47,225 bases of DNA from a virus. Below are positions 25,560-33,674 of the stretch, in pieces. A program made the position numbers and the translations under genes. Below the pieces are notes generated by a model. It saw only the letters and a list, made by a program, of their open reading frames with translations. It did not search any database and was not told the origin of the DNA. Every line of letters begins with the position of its first letter. The stretch's first letter is position 1. The DNA lies in the IMG/VR virus record IMGVR_UViG_3300037225_001400, positions 1 to 47,225 of that record; one strand, written 5' to 3'.

Positions 25560-25783
25560 GTTGGACAATGGAAATGCCCATAAATCCGGAAAAGATAAAT
25601 CCGTTTATGGATAGAAAAGCTTTTAGGTTTACGGATAAAGAAAGAAAAGAAATAGAGTTTACTTTTGGAAGCGGTTGCGTGGTGGGTGAATGCAAGCGCT
25701 GCAGGGATGAGTATAAAATGTACGGGACGAACGGAGGGCAGCTTTGCCCAGTATGTAGACGGGAGTTAGGTATTGTATGCTAA
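25556..25783 (+). CDS. Small zinc-ribbon protein (75 aa)
   Basis: The ATG overlaps the helicase stop (ATGA). The C-terminal half has CVVGECKRC and CPVCRREL, a probable zinc ribbon with one extra Cys at the end (GIVC). The N-terminus (MSWTMEMPINPEKINPFMDR) is unremarkable. It may help the helicase or bind DNA. Confidence 0.55.
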   Translation: MSWTMEMPINPEKINPFMDRKAFRFTDKERKEIEFTFGSGCVVGECKRCRDEYKMYGTNGGQLCPVCRRELGIVC

Positions 25784-26202
25784 TCTTTGGCTTAAATCTT
25801 ACAGTTATTTGTAGCGAAATGTCGCTTCCGATTGAGAAGCTAAAGACGTATAAGTTTACCAGTGAGCAGCCAATTACGTTGTATAATATCAAAAGTCCTG
25901 TTCCCCTTTTAAACCAGCCCCAAGAGAAGTTGCAAAATTTTAATTCATGGCTGACGGTTCCTGGGGAATATTTGGGTTGGTTAAGTCACGAAACAGAAAA
26001 AGAAACCATTAAGAAGCAAGAAATTCAGTTGCCAAAGTTTAATGCCAGAAAGCCGAATAGAGAAGATATCTTTTCGTACGCCTGGAGTACTTATGGGAAA
26101 GAGAATAAAAGCACTCGAATTCCAGATCTTATATGGACGTTTGCTCGGATAAATAATTCAGCGTTGCCCCAGTTTTTAGAAAAGTACGCAATAGAATGGT
26201 AA
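25777..26202 (+). CDS. Hypothetical protein (141 aa)
   Basis: Overlaps the previous gene by seven bases (ATGCTAA). The product begins MLIFGLNLTVICSEM and contains IKSPVPLLNQPQEKLQNF and PGEYLGWLSHETEKE. No motif recognised. The stop is followed immediately by candidate promoter copy C, so it may end a transcription unit. Confidence 0.55.
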   Translation: MLIFGLNLTVICSEMSLPIEKLKTYKFTSEQPITLYNIKSPVPLLNQPQEKLQNFNSWLTVPGEYLGWLSHETEKETIKKQEIQLPKFNARKPNREDIFSYAWSTYGKENKSTRIPDLIWTFARINNSALPQFLEKYAIEW

Positions 26203-26226
26203 AAGTACAGTTTGGTCCTATTAATA
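26201..26226 (+). promoter_or_regulatory. Candidate phage promoter: AGTACA-N9-TATTAATA (copy C)
   Basis: AGTACA at 26204-26209, nine bases, then TATTAATA at 26219-26226. The ATG of the next gene follows after only GGTT, so a transcript starting a few bases after the core would be leaderless or nearly so. The spacing is the same as in copies A, B and D. Confidence 0.55.
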
Positions 26227-26230
26227 GGTT

Positions 26231-26413
26231 ATGAAAAAGAAAGAACAAGTCTTTTGTAATGAAGATACAAAATGGACAGATTGTATGGATAAGTTAATGG
26301 TGCGGGTGAATGAGTTAGCAAAGAAGGGGTGTTATTTGACGGGTATAGAGAGAAAAGTAATCGCGGGAATACTGCGTTATAGATATACATTTACTTTTAA
26401 GGAGGATTTGTGA
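26231..26413 (+). CDS. Small hypothetical protein (60 aa), possibly leaderless
   Basis: Starts MKKKEQVFCNEDTKWTDCMD. No ribosome site is visible; the bases before the ATG are TATTAATAGGTT. The C-terminus YRYTFTFKEDL overlaps the next start by four bases (GTGA). The position directly after a promoter-like core suggests a short early or late product of unknown function. Confidence 0.5.
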   Translation: MKKKEQVFCNEDTKWTDCMDKLMVRVNELAKKGCYLTGIERKVIAGILRYRYTFTFKEDL

Positions 26414-26631
26414 AAGTTGCCGTAGTTTTGTTTTTGTTAGGCTTGTGCGGTTGTTCTGGTACGGGGTTTAATCCGCCCAGCGCGCAGCCGCTGCCCACGG
26501 TTAGTGCAATTTCCGAAGAGTGCCGGGGTTATATAAGTAATGAATATCAGCTGAAATGCGAACAAGTTCATGTTCAAAAAGAACAGAATAAAATACTTGC
26601 TGAATTAGTACAAGCTTTAAAAAATAAATAA
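26410..26631 (+). CDS. Small lipoprotein (73 aa)
   Basis: GTG start with AAGGAGGATTT. The first 18 residues, KVAVVLFLLGLCGCSGTG, form a signal peptide with a lipobox-like L-C-G-C, so the mature protein would begin at Cys16. The mature part has a Pro-rich linker (FNPPSAQPLPTV) and a helical C-terminus (QVHVQKEQNKILAELVQALK). This layout fits an outer-membrane-anchored phage lipoprotein such as a superinfection-exclusion protein or an o-spanin. No inner-membrane spanin partner is adjacent, which favours exclusion or another role. Confidence 0.65.
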   Translation: MKVAVVLFLLGLCGCSGTGFNPPSAQPLPTVSAISEECRGYISNEYQLKCEQVHVQKEQNKILAELVQALKNK

Positions 26632-26641
26632 AGGAGTTAAA

Positions 26642-27373
26642 ATGAAAGTTTCAAAAACAGATTTTGTTGATTTCCTACAGAAGATTAGTCTAAAGGGTCT
26701 GATTCAAGAAGTCGTTATAGAGGAGAACGGTATGGTCGCCACCGTACCGCAATCAAAGGAGCACAATCAGGACTGTACGATCTTTGGTACGTTTGACGGT
26801 CTCGGAATTAAGGCACGAATTGGTCTTGGTGATGTAGCTTTGCTTGCCAAGATTGTTGGAAGTCTTGAAACAGCAGACAATCTTGTAAACATCGATTTGC
26901 AGGATAAGAGCCTCATTATTGCTGCACGCAACGGAAAGTATCAGTATCGCCTTGCTGATCCGGATGTTATTACGTCTATAAAGGACAGCTATCCGGCTGC
27001 CTGCACTCTAATGCAGTCGTTTGAGGGCCTTGAATTGTCTTTATCAGGTATTGTCAACCTTAAAAAAGCGATCTCGAATCTGATGTCGGATCGGGTGTCT
27101 ATGTATGCCCATGACGGCGTGTTGGAAGCGGTTGTGCACGATGATGGTACGAAGTCGAGTGCTACAATTGAGTTAGGTGCCTCGAAAAAGAATTTTAAGA
27201 ATGACTATGATGCCAGCCTGTTGTCGAAGGTTTTAGACACCGTAGATAGCGACGGTACGCTGCTATTTGTTCAAGAACCAAAGGATGAAAAGCCGCAGCC
27301 GATTTTTATTCAGTTGAAAAGTAAAAAGTTCCTTTATATGGTTAGCCCTTTTGTTGAAGTTAAAACAGAATAA
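26642..27373 (+). CDS. DNA polymerase sliding clamp (PCNA/gp45-like)
   Basis: 243 residues with AAAGGAGTTAAA. The size matches PCNA and T4 gp45 monomers (about 230-260, trimeric ring). The sequence alternates strands and short helices in the clamp pattern: MKVSKTDFVDFLQKIS first helix; LETADNLVNIDLQDKSLIIA; then FLYMVSPFVEVKTE as the last strand. Sequence identity is low, so the call leans on size and on the clamp loader 750 bases downstream. It would tether the polymerase and, as in T4, might support late transcription. Confidence 0.65.
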   Translation: MKVSKTDFVDFLQKISLKGLIQEVVIEENGMVATVPQSKEHNQDCTIFGTFDGLGIKARIGLGDVALLAKIVGSLETADNLVNIDLQDKSLIIAARNGKYQYRLADPDVITSIKDSYPAACTLMQSFEGLELSLSGIVNLKKAISNLMSDRVSMYAHDGVLEAVVHDDGTKSSATIELGASKKNFKNDYDASLLSKVLDTVDSDGTLLFVQEPKDEKPQPIFIQLKSKKFLYMVSPFVEVKTE

Positions 27374-27394
27374 TTTAATTTATAGGAGGTTAGT

Positions 27395-27793
27395 ATGATG
27401 GACGAAGCGAGAGAAACATACGGAGATGGTGAGGATTGTTGTGAAGATGAGGCGACGTCTGATTTTTCTTTTGGCACTGCTTTAGCCAAAATAAAAGGAG
27501 GAAAATATGTAGCTCGTGCCGGGTGGAATGGCAAAGGCATGTTTATATTTCAAGGTTTGCCGAAAGTAGAAGTTAATGCAAAGGTAAAAAACGGTGTTAC
27601 AGCAATGGATGCTGTTTCTTATTTTAATATTGTGTTGGATTGTCCGCACAAAGAAATATTTTATAGTGGGCCAGTTCTTTGCATGATGAATGCTCAAAGT
27701 CAGGTAGTGGTAGGATGGCTTGCTTCGCAAATAGATATGTTGGCAGAAGATTGGGAAGAGGTACAAATAACAACCACAGCTAAGGCGGAATAA
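27395..27793 (+). CDS. Tad2-like (DUF2829) anti-Thoeris protein
   Basis: 132 residues; AGGAGGTTAGT before the ATG. Residues about 25-45 (FGTALAKIKGGKYVARAGWN) and GKGMFIFQG, then residues about 105-122 (GWLASQIDMLAEDWEEV), are the two conserved blocks of DUF2829: F-x-x-A-L-x-x-x-K-x-G-K-x-V-x-R-x-G-W-N-G and W-x-A-S-Q-x-D-x-L-A-x-D-W. Tad2 proteins sequester the glycocyclic ADP-ribose signal of Thoeris, and some bind CBASS signals. A 25-residue acidic, Cys-containing extension (EDCCEDEATSD) precedes the domain. It lies between the sliding clamp and clamp loader genes. Confidence 0.85.
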   Translation: MMDEARETYGDGEDCCEDEATSDFSFGTALAKIKGGKYVARAGWNGKGMFIFQGLPKVEVNAKVKNGVTAMDAVSYFNIVLDCPHKEIFYSGPVLCMMNAQSQVVVGWLASQIDMLAEDWEEVQITTTAKAE

Positions 27794-27991
27794 GTGAACC
27801 AAAAAATTGTAAAGTTGCTACGAAAGAATGCGCGAATTTTGGGCAAGACTCCAAGCGAGTATCGTGCCTTGAAAGAGTGGCACGATAATTTGCCAAGTCC
27901 TAAAAAAGCTTTTGCGCAACGAAATTTAAAAGCGGTAAACAAAAAGTTAGCCGAAGACATCGCCAAAAAGAAAGCGGAGACTGCAGCATGA
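27794..27991 (+). CDS. Small basic protein (65 aa)
   Basis: GTG start directly after the previous TAA. The product is Lys- and Ala-rich (MNQKIVKLLRKNARILGKTP; LKAVNKKLAEDIAKKKAE) and probably helical. It overlaps the next small gene (ATGA). No family recognised. Confidence 0.5.
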   Translation: MNQKIVKLLRKNARILGKTPSEYRALKEWHDNLPSPKKAFAQRNLKAVNKKLAEDIAKKKAETAA

Positions 27992-28134
27992 TCCAGCAAG
28001 TACTTGTACGAATGGAAACACCTTTCAGTCAAGAGGATTTTGCTCGTTGGCTTTTAGCGGTGTTGAAAAATCTTGCCAAGGAACCAGAATTAGTTTCAGT
28101 TGAAATAGTAGGGAATAATAATGACGCAGTCTGA
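27988..28134 (+). CDS. Small hypothetical protein (48 aa)
   Basis: ATG overlapping the previous stop; ends with TGA at 28132-28134, 14 bases into the clamp loader gene. The product starts [20 protein letters not shown] and has a helical core [15 protein letters not shown]. Overlaps on both sides support translational coupling, but the function is unknown. Confidence 0.5.
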   Translation: MIQQVLVRMETPFSQEDFARWLLAVLKNLAKEPELVSVEIVGNNNDAV

Positions 28135-29020
28135 TATTTTAAATTCCCTCTGGATAGAGAAGTATCGTCCCAAGGAGTTGAGTCAAGTTTCCCTTGATGT
28201 TGATTCTCGGGAAAAGTTTAAAGGATACATGCGTGAGGGTATAATTCCGAATCTTCTATTTGAGGGCGGTCCCGGCAGCGGAAAGACGACATGTGCTCGA
28301 ATTCTTATTTCTATGATGGATGTAGAAGAGCTTGTTATGAACGCTTCGGATGAGCGGGGCATTGATGTTGTCCGGGGGAAGATAAAGAATTTTGCTAAGA
28401 TGGCTACAAGTCATAAATTCAAGTTAGTTTTTCTTGACGAATTCGACAAAATGACGGAAGATGCGCAGGATGCGCTTCGTGCAATGATGGAAACGTTTTG
28501 CAAAAATGTACGCTTTATTTTATGCTGCAATTATTTGAATAAAATTACCGAACCCATAATTTCCAGAGTACAAACAGTTCATTTTAATGCTTTCCCTAAA
28601 AATGAAATGAAAGATGTTTTGGTAGGTATTTTGAAGAACGAAAAGATGGAGTTTAATGAAAAAGATGTTGATAAGCATATTGAAAAGTTTTATCCTGATC
28701 TTAGAAAAGCTATAAATGAAATGCAGTTGAGTATACGTAGCGGTAAGTTTGTTTATATTGATAAAGGGGAGTTGTATAAGCAGATTGCCAGCATGATTTT
28801 AGCCAAGAATCTGAAGGGGATTAGAGAGGAGCTGGCCAGCAGTTCTGTTGATTATGGGCAGCTATACCGTTTCTTTTATGATAATATTACCCTCTTTCCA
28901 GATAAAGCAAAGCTCAGTGTTTTGCTGGAAGCAGCAGAATACCTATACAGGGATAGCCAGATTGTAGACAAGGAGATGAATTTTGCGGCGTTTACCATAA
29001 AAGTGTTTGGGGCGTTATGA
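28121..29020 (+). CDS. Clamp loader large subunit (RFC-small/gp44-like AAA+ ATPase)
   Basis: 299 residues. [14 protein letters not shown] is the classic start of RFC/gp44 proteins. Walker A is [13 protein letters not shown]; Walker B is [19 protein letters not shown]; sensor 1 is [18 protein letters not shown] is the Ser-Arg finger. [12 protein letters not shown] is a family hallmark. The C-terminal 100 residues form the helical collar. It loads the sliding clamp, probably with the small protein at 30118 as the gp62 equivalent. Confidence 0.92.
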   Translation: MTQSDILNSLWIEKYRPKELSQVSLDVDSREKFKGYMREGIIPNLLFEGGPGSGKTTCARILISMMDVEELVMNASDERGIDVVRGKIKNFAKMATSHKFKLVFLDEFDKMTEDAQDALRAMMETFCKNVRFILCCNYLNKITEPIISRVQTVHFNAFPKNEMKDVLVGILKNEKMEFNEKDVDKHIEKFYPDLRKAINEMQLSIRSGKFVYIDKGELYKQIASMILAKNLKGIREELASSSVDYGQLYRFFYDNITLFPDKAKLSVLLEAAEYLYRDSQIVDKEMNFAAFTIKVFGAL

Positions 29021-29934
29021 TAATCATTGACGGCAATTCAGTAGCAGCCCGTTCCTTTTTTGGAACGCATTACAACAGCCCAAGTTTTGACGAGCCTTTG
29101 TTTGTTTCTGCTTTTCTGAAATCGTTGCTAAAAGCATTGACCATTTTGTCCGCTACCGATAATAAAGCCATGATTTGCATAGATTCGAAAAGTTGGAGAA
29201 AAAGTATATATCCGGAGTACAAGCATCGTGATCGCAAACCTGACGAAGAAAGCCTTTACAGCAAGTATATTTTCAGCTATTCTGATATCTGTGCGGAAAT
29301 GAAAGAATTCATGCCCTTTGTTTTTGTGAAAAAAGAGGGGTATGAAGCGGATGATTTAATAGCCTATTATGTAAATAAGTTTGATAAAGTTGTCATAGTA
29401 AGTACGGATAAAGATTTAATGCAGTTAGTAGAAGGGGAAAAAATACGTTATTGGGATTACTCCAAAGAAGCTCTTGTCGGCGTGCCTGACAAAGGCTTGT
29501 TTTTGCATAGGCTTATTTGTCTTGGGGATAAATCCGATAATATTCCCAGTATCGTGCCCCGGGACGAAGAAGGAAAATTGCTGTTTCAGTTTGGTGAAAA
29601 AACAGTTGAAAAGTATTATCGAAAAGAGCTTGTTGGGAAGTGGTGCTATATTGAGCCGACGTTTGTGAATGCTTTGGTCACGTCAACGAAAAAAGGGCCG
29701 GCAAAATGTACTTCGGTGCAAGTTGAACAAATGTACGCAAATTATGAGCGCAATAATAAGTTAATAAATCTTTCCTTAAGTCCGGTACATAAAGAGGTTT
29801 GGCCTATTAATATAGAGACAAAGTACAATGGTTTGTTGGCTTGTAAGTTTTTGCAGCGGTGGATACCGGATATGTGGAAGAATCAGTCAGATAGATTAAG
29901 TACGCTTTTAAATTGGTATGGAGGCCAAGTCTAA
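29017..29934 (+). CDS. 5'-3' exonuclease/flap endonuclease (FEN, RNase H-like)
   Basis: 305 residues, ATGA overlap with the clamp loader. [10 protein letters not shown] gives the first metal-binding Asp; [10 protein letters not shown] and [14 protein letters not shown] hold the clustered acidic residues; [10 protein letters not shown] is the helix-two-turn-helix and metal-site region. T4 RNase H removes RNA primers and flaps. The last residues include LSTLLNWY (294-301), which fits the clamp-binding pattern hxx-h-xx-aromatic-aromatic except for its first Gln. Confidence 0.88.
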   Translation: MIIIDGNSVAARSFFGTHYNSPSFDEPLFVSAFLKSLLKALTILSATDNKAMICIDSKSWRKSIYPEYKHRDRKPDEESLYSKYIFSYSDICAEMKEFMPFVFVKKEGYEADDLIAYYVNKFDKVVIVSTDKDLMQLVEGEKIRYWDYSKEALVGVPDKGLFLHRLICLGDKSDNIPSIVPRDEEGKLLFQFGEKTVEKYYRKELVGKWCYIEPTFVNALVTSTKKGPAKCTSVQVEQMYANYERNNKLINLSLSPVHKEVWPINIETKYNGLLACKFLQRWIPDMWKNQSDRLSTLLNWYGGQV

Positions 29935-30116
29935 TGGAAGAGAAAGGATATAGAGTAGAAAGGAGGTACGATAAATATTCTAAAAATTATATGTTGGAGC
30001 AGACAATAATAGCTATTGAATCCGGTAAATGTTATGAAGATGAAAGAGGAAAAGTATACCAACAAGAATTTGGAGAATCGTTTGTGCGTGCTTTAAAGAT
30101 TGCATTAGAGAGTTAA
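29934..30116 (+). CDS. Small hypothetical protein (60 aa)
   Basis: ATG overlapping the previous TAA (TAATG). The product starts [19 protein letters not shown] and is highly charged, ending FVRALKIALES. No motif recognised; the overlap suggests co-translation with the flap nuclease. Confidence 0.5.
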   Translation: MEEKGYRVERRYDKYSKNYMLEQTIIAIESGKCYEDERGKVYQQEFGESFVRALKIALES

Positions 30117-30117
30117 T

Positions 30118-30519
30118 GTGGAACAAAAAAAGAAAAAGTTAACAATAATTGACAAGCTCAATTGCGTTTTTACTAAGCAAAGGCTTACTAAGGAGGAACT
30201 TAGTAGAGACGGTTATATGTTGTTACGTTTCCTGTCAATGAAACCAGAGTATACGGATACGATGAATAAAATACAAAAGTACCAAGGTGTTTTAGGACAC
30301 CGGTTGTTTGTTCTGTTGCAGCATCTTTTTTCAGAGAAGGATCGCGCCCCTTTCTTGGAGTATGTTAAGGGCAAGGAAAAGGAGTACAAAAGCCTTTCAG
30401 AAAAATCGCTACTTATTTTAAAGAATCTTTTTAAAGTGAGTAAAAGTAGGTTGGAAGAGTATATTCCGAACCTTTGGTGCACCGATGAAGAAATTAAAGA
30501 AATCTGGGGATTACAATGA
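30118..30519 (+). CDS. Probable clamp loader small subunit (gp62-like)
   Basis: 133 residues from a GTG; the ATG three bases earlier leads to a short frame. The segment GYMLLRFLSMKPEYTD matches the conserved block of short gp62-like phage subunits (M-x-x-R-x-L-S-x-x-P). SKSRLEEYIPNLWCTDEEIK resembles their C-terminal K-A-x-E-x-L-x-x-L-T-x-x-x-L-x-x-I helix pair. It would join the gp44-like ATPase to load the clamp. The match is from memory of family patterns and should be treated as probable only. Confidence 0.5.
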   Translation: MEQKKKKLTIIDKLNCVFTKQRLTKEELSRDGYMLLRFLSMKPEYTDTMNKIQKYQGVLGHRLFVLLQHLFSEKDRAPFLEYVKGKEKEYKSLSEKSLLILKNLFKVSKSRLEEYIPNLWCTDEEIKEIWGLQ

Positions 30520-31232
30520 ACACACTAAGAGTATCTGAAACATTTTTGTCGATTCAGGGTGAAGGCGCTTCCATGGGCCGGCCCGCTATTTTTCTTCGCT
30601 TGCAAGGATGCAACTTAAATTGTCATGGGTTTAGTGGCGGGTGTGACACTCTATCAGTATGGAAGCAAGGAAAGGAAATGACATTTGAAGAGATTTACGA
30701 TTATTGGAACGAGTCTGGTTGGATAACAGCATATAGCCCTGTTCGTAGGATAATTATAACCGGCGGCGAGCCTTTATTACAAGGTAATAGCGTTGTCGAT
30801 TTTATTCAATTTTTAAATGATAAAGGTGATTGGAAATTTGAAATAGAGACAAACGGAACAGTGTGGAACGATTTGTTGGAATTGTATGATGTGCAGATAA
30901 ACATAAGTCCAAAATTAATTAGTAGCGGTGTACCTTTAGAGAAGCGTTATGATGTTGACGTGTTGAAAGAGTTTGCTTATTTGAAGCATTGCGCGCAAAA
31001 TCCGCAGTGGAAGTTTGTTATTCAAGAACAAACGGATGTAGTTGAAGTGCAAGAGAAGTTTGAAAAGGATTTAGGTATAAGTAGAAGTAATATTTGGTTT
31101 ATGCCCGAAGGCATTGGTTCGCCAAGCCTTAATAGAGTAGCTGAATGGTTAGCGCCTCTTTGCGCAAAGTACGGATATAATTATTCAGATAGAATACAGA
31201 TACGAATATGGGGAAATAAACAAGGAGTTTAA
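30516..31232 (+). CDS. queE: 7-carboxy-7-deazaguanine synthase
   Basis: 238 residues, ATGA overlap. FLSIQGEGASMGRPAIFLRL is the QueE start. The radical-SAM cysteines are CNLNCHGFSGGC, spaced CX3CX6C rather than the usual CX3CX2C. IIITGGEPLLQ is the SAM-binding glycine motif, and FEIETNGT follows. It rearranges 6-carboxytetrahydropterin into CDG. It supplies the deazaguanine pathway together with FolE and QueD downstream. Confidence 0.9.
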   Translation: MNTLRVSETFLSIQGEGASMGRPAIFLRLQGCNLNCHGFSGGCDTLSVWKQGKEMTFEEIYDYWNESGWITAYSPVRRIIITGGEPLLQGNSVVDFIQFLNDKGDWKFEIETNGTVWNDLLELYDVQINISPKLISSGVPLEKRYDVDVLKEFAYLKHCAQNPQWKFVIQEQTDVVEVQEKFEKDLGISRSNIWFMPEGIGSPSLNRVAEWLAPLCAKYGYNYSDRIQIRIWGNKQGV

Positions 31233-31544
31233 ATGACAAAAATTAAAGGTCTTGGCATGAAGAAAGTTCCAGAAATAACAATAGTAATTGATGAAGAAAA
31301 ACGGAAAGGAATTTGTAAACATTGTGGGGCAGATTGTGAGGAGAAGCAGTTTACTATGATAGAGAAGAGAGAAAAAGGTAAAGATAGGTATAGGCGATTG
31401 GTGACAGGTGTTCCAATACCCGCGTTATGTAAGCGATGTTCAACTATGTTTAAGCAAAAAGAAGAATATTTAATCAGGGATATTACGTTAAAGTGTAAAA
31501 AGTATTATGAAGAAGAATTTCATAAAGTAGGTATTTCTGTCTAA
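31233..31544 (+). CDS. Cys-rich hypothetical protein (103 aa)
   Basis: Starts right after the QueE stop, with AAGGAGTTTAA before it. CKHCGADC and CKRCSTM, about 38 residues apart, form a probable zinc ribbon; the first pair is followed by an extra Cys. The protein is Lys-rich. No assigned function; clustered with the modification genes. Confidence 0.55.
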   Translation: MTKIKGLGMKKVPEITIVIDEEKRKGICKHCGADCEEKQFTMIEKREKGKDRYRRLVTGVPIPALCKRCSTMFKQKEEYLIRDITLKCKKYYEEEFHKVGISV

Positions 31545-31692
31545 TAGTTTCAGAACAAAAGATCATAATAAGCCGCCCAAGCATTATAAGGTGATGCAAA
31601 AGAGGAAGAGGCGTGCTAAAATGCGGCAAGCTCTTAGGGTAGGTAAGGAGCCCCAGGAGTTTAAAAAAACTGATACCTGGGATTGGAACTAA
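31537..31692 (+). CDS. Small basic protein (about 51 aa) with an uncertain start
   Basis: No ATG, GTG or TTG begins the likely N-terminal part; the frame is open from a stop at 31531-31533, and a CTG at 31537 or the internal GTG/ATG at 31591-31594 are the options. The product is basic and ends in FKKTDTWDWN, preceded by HYKVMQKRKRRAKMRQALR. This basic helix plus aromatic-Asn end is a pattern I associate with small phage proteins of unknown role. Coding is supported by the pattern only. Confidence 0.45.
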   Translation: MSNSFRTKDHNKPPKHYKVMQKRKRRAKMRQALRVGKEPQEFKKTDTWDWN

Positions 31693-31693
31693 G

Positions 31694-31969
31694 ATGGGAA
31701 TGAGTCCAAGTTTTCGTGAAGCAGGAAATGCAGTAATAACCAGTTACGGACAAAAAGAAAAAACCATAGTTGAGCTGTCTGACGAAAGCCTTTCGTCAAT
31801 GATTGCAGGAACAAGAAAAGTTATTGAGCAAAAGAAAGAATTTTTGAAGGCTAAGTTTTTACCAGGGAGTCTTGGGGAGAAGCTGAAAATGACTTTGGAG
31901 GATACCATTATAAAACGTAAACTAAGACTGCAAGAGTTGTTAAAAGAGAAGGAGAGAAGATGCCTGTAA
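31694..31969 (+). CDS. Hypothetical coiled-coil protein (91 aa)
   Basis: Starts MGMSPSFREAGNAVITSYG. The rest is strongly helical with charged heptads (RKVIEQKKEFLKAKF; LEDTIIKRKLRLQELLKEKE), probably a coiled coil. It overlaps the phosphoribosyltransferase gene by ten bases, which carries GAGAAGGAGAGAAG as its ribosome site. Function unknown. Confidence 0.55.
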   Translation: MGMSPSFREAGNAVITSYGQKEKTIVELSDESLSSMIAGTRKVIEQKKEFLKAKFLPGSLGEKLKMTLEDTIIKRKLRLQELLKEKERRCL

Positions 31970-32400
31970 AAGATAATATGCATTGGGAGATAGTACAAAG
32001 TAAAAGAAAGCGCATATTGAAAGAGCCTTGGGAGAAAATTCCTGTGGTATTAGATCATTTTGTACGCCGGCTTGCTATAGGTACGCCTTTTGCTTGGCCA
32101 GACTGCAAAGGTATTTATGCTGTGCCTCGTGGTGGTCTTGTTTTGGGTGTTGCTTTGTCAAATAGGTTGCATATGCCTTTGCTGGCTGCTCCGACTGATA
32201 ATTGTGTAATTGTTGAAGACATAATTGATAGTGGAACGCAAATGGAAGCCATGTATAATCAGTATATAAAAATAAACAAAGCAATGTTATTAGTTTGGTA
32301 TATTAATCCTATGTGTAAGAAATATTTAAACAGAAAGAATGTAGCTTGTTATGATAAAGTATCAAAAGATACGTGGGTTTCTTTTCCTTGGGAGTCTTAA
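31960..32400 (+). CDS. Xanthine-guanine phosphoribosyltransferase-like enzyme
   Basis: 146 residues. IYAVPRGGLVLGVALSNRL corresponds to the E. coli Gpt segment AVSRGGLVPGALLARELG, VIVEDIIDSGTQM is the PRPP-binding loop, and SKDTWVSFPWES matches the Gpt C-terminal DTWIEQPWDM. It should transfer a phosphoribosyl group from PRPP to a purine-like base. Salvage of guanine or xanthine is the known reaction; in this cluster a deazaguanine base could be a substrate, but nothing in the sequence shows it. Confidence 0.75.
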   Translation: MPVKDNMHWEIVQSKRKRILKEPWEKIPVVLDHFVRRLAIGTPFAWPDCKGIYAVPRGGLVLGVALSNRLHMPLLAAPTDNCVIVEDIIDSGTQMEAMYNQYIKINKAMLLVWYINPMCKKYLNRKNVACYDKVSKDTWVSFPWES

Positions 32401-32628
32401 ATGATTAGATTAAAAAGTTATCGCGTGAATGAAAAAGAGTTGCGGATGTATTACCCCGATTCTCAGTTTACTGTTGTGTGTGCGGAGGAAGTGCTTTCTT
32501 GTTGGATAGCGCTTGTCTTTTTGGATGGTAAGACGTTGGAGATTCCTTGTGAAGATGAAGTTGAGCAAGAAGCGTTGCTACATGAATTGGACTATCTTTA
32601 TTTTGCTGATCGGAGAGAAGAACAATGA
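32401..32628 (+). CDS. Hypothetical protein (75 aa)
   Basis: Starts directly after the previous TAA. Product MIRLKSYRVNEKELRMYYPD onward, acidic in its C-terminal half (EIPCEDEVEQEALLHELDY). Overlaps folE by four bases (ATGA). No family recognised. Confidence 0.5.
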   Translation: MIRLKSYRVNEKELRMYYPDSQFTVVCAEEVLSCWIALVFLDGKTLEIPCEDEVEQEALLHELDYLYFADRREEQ

Positions 32629-33212
32629 AAGTTTTTAATGAATCCCACGTACAGTTTGCCATTAAAGAATTGCTTATAGGTTTAGGGGTTAGTTTACGAG
32701 ATCCAAATTTTAAAGATACCCCAGCTCGGGTAGCTCGTAGTTATGCTGAAATTTTCAGCGGCTTGTATGATACTGAAAATAAGTTGAAAGAGATTTTTAA
32801 AGCCTCGTTTCCAAGTACTTATACAGGCATGGTGATTGTTGATAATATTCATTGTTTTTCTATGTGTCCACATCACCTGCTCCCAGTGGAATATTTTATA
32901 AAAACTGGCTATATAGCTAATAAGAAGATGTTAGGCTTGTCTAAGATTCCGAGAGTAGTTGAGTTGCTTGCTAAGAGGCCGGAATTGCAGGAAACGTTTA
33001 CGCAAGATATATGTGACACGTTGAAGTCGTATTTGAATCCGGCCGGTGTGATGGTGGTTGTTCATGGGTCACATAATTGTTTGCGTATGAGGGGTGCTAA
33101 GAAGGAAGATGCTGTTATGGTTACTAGTAGCATTTCAGGTAAGTTTACGCGGCCGGAAGTGCGCGCGGAGTTTCTTAGTTTGATAAAAAGTAAACAATTA
33201 GAAATTCAATAA
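32625..33212 (+). CDS. folE: GTP cyclohydrolase I
   Basis: 195 residues. CFSMCPHHLLPVEY holds the zinc ligand Cys and catalytic His residues; GLSKIPRVVELLAKRPELQE is the family helix; HGSHNCLRMRGAKK supplies the second Cys ligand, and SGKF follows. It converts GTP to dihydroneopterin triphosphate, the first step toward 7-deazaguanine. The N-terminus is short compared with E. coli (222 aa) but the core is complete. Confidence 0.92.
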   Translation: MKVFNESHVQFAIKELLIGLGVSLRDPNFKDTPARVARSYAEIFSGLYDTENKLKEIFKASFPSTYTGMVIVDNIHCFSMCPHHLLPVEYFIKTGYIANKKMLGLSKIPRVVELLAKRPELQETFTQDICDTLKSYLNPAGVMVVVHGSHNCLRMRGAKKEDAVMVTSSISGKFTRPEVRAEFLSLIKSKQLEIQ

Positions 33213-33221
33213 AGGATTTTT

Positions 33222-33674
33222 ATGTATTTAATTAAAAAGCAATTGAAAGATTTTTCGTATGCGCACCGCTTAACAAAGGGATATAAGGGAAAGTGCGCTG
33301 CAACACATGGGCATAGCGGGCATGTTAAAGTTGTGTTGGCTTCGCAGCATTTAGATGAGTTTGACATGGTAATTGATTTTAACGAGCTTAAGATGTTTGA
33401 TGATTGGATACAAGAAAATTTAGACCATACTTGGTTAGTTCATGATGAAGATGACGCGCCTACGGATAAAGAATATGTTATGCGTTTTAGTCGAATGCCT
33501 ACAGCGGAAGGAATTGCGCACGAACTGTATTGTGTATTTTGTGACATGTTAAATGAAAAAGAAGGTAGTAACGTTGTGCTTATTGAAGTGGAGGTTTGGG
33601 AAACAGACAAATGTTCCGCTGTATATACTGAGCAACAGTATCGAAAAGAATATGAGGATGATAATGAGGAATAA
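33222..33674 (+). CDS. queD: 6-carboxytetrahydropterin synthase
   Basis: 150 residues. FSYAHRL gives the first zinc His; YKGKCAATHGHSGHV gives the catalytic Cys and the His-Gly-His ligands; DMVIDFNELK and LDHTWLVHD are the usual QueD/PTPS blocks. Glu in the C-terminal EVEVWETD binds pterin. It turns dihydroneopterin triphosphate into 6-carboxytetrahydropterin for QueE. It overlaps the DpdA-like gene by 11 bases. Confidence 0.92.
   Translation: MYLIKKQLKDFSYAHRLTKGYKGKCAATHGHSGHVKVVLASQHLDEFDMVIDFNELKMFDDWIQENLDHTWLVHDEDDAPTDKEYVMRFSRMPTAEGIAHELYCVFCDMLNEKEGSNVVLIEVEVWETDKCSAVYTEQQYRKEYEDDNEE

Noticed and set aside
33553-33663. Extended start of the DpdA-like gene
   Set aside because: The extension overlaps queD by more than 100 bases and has no TGT-like sequence; the ATG at 33664 begins the conserved domain.
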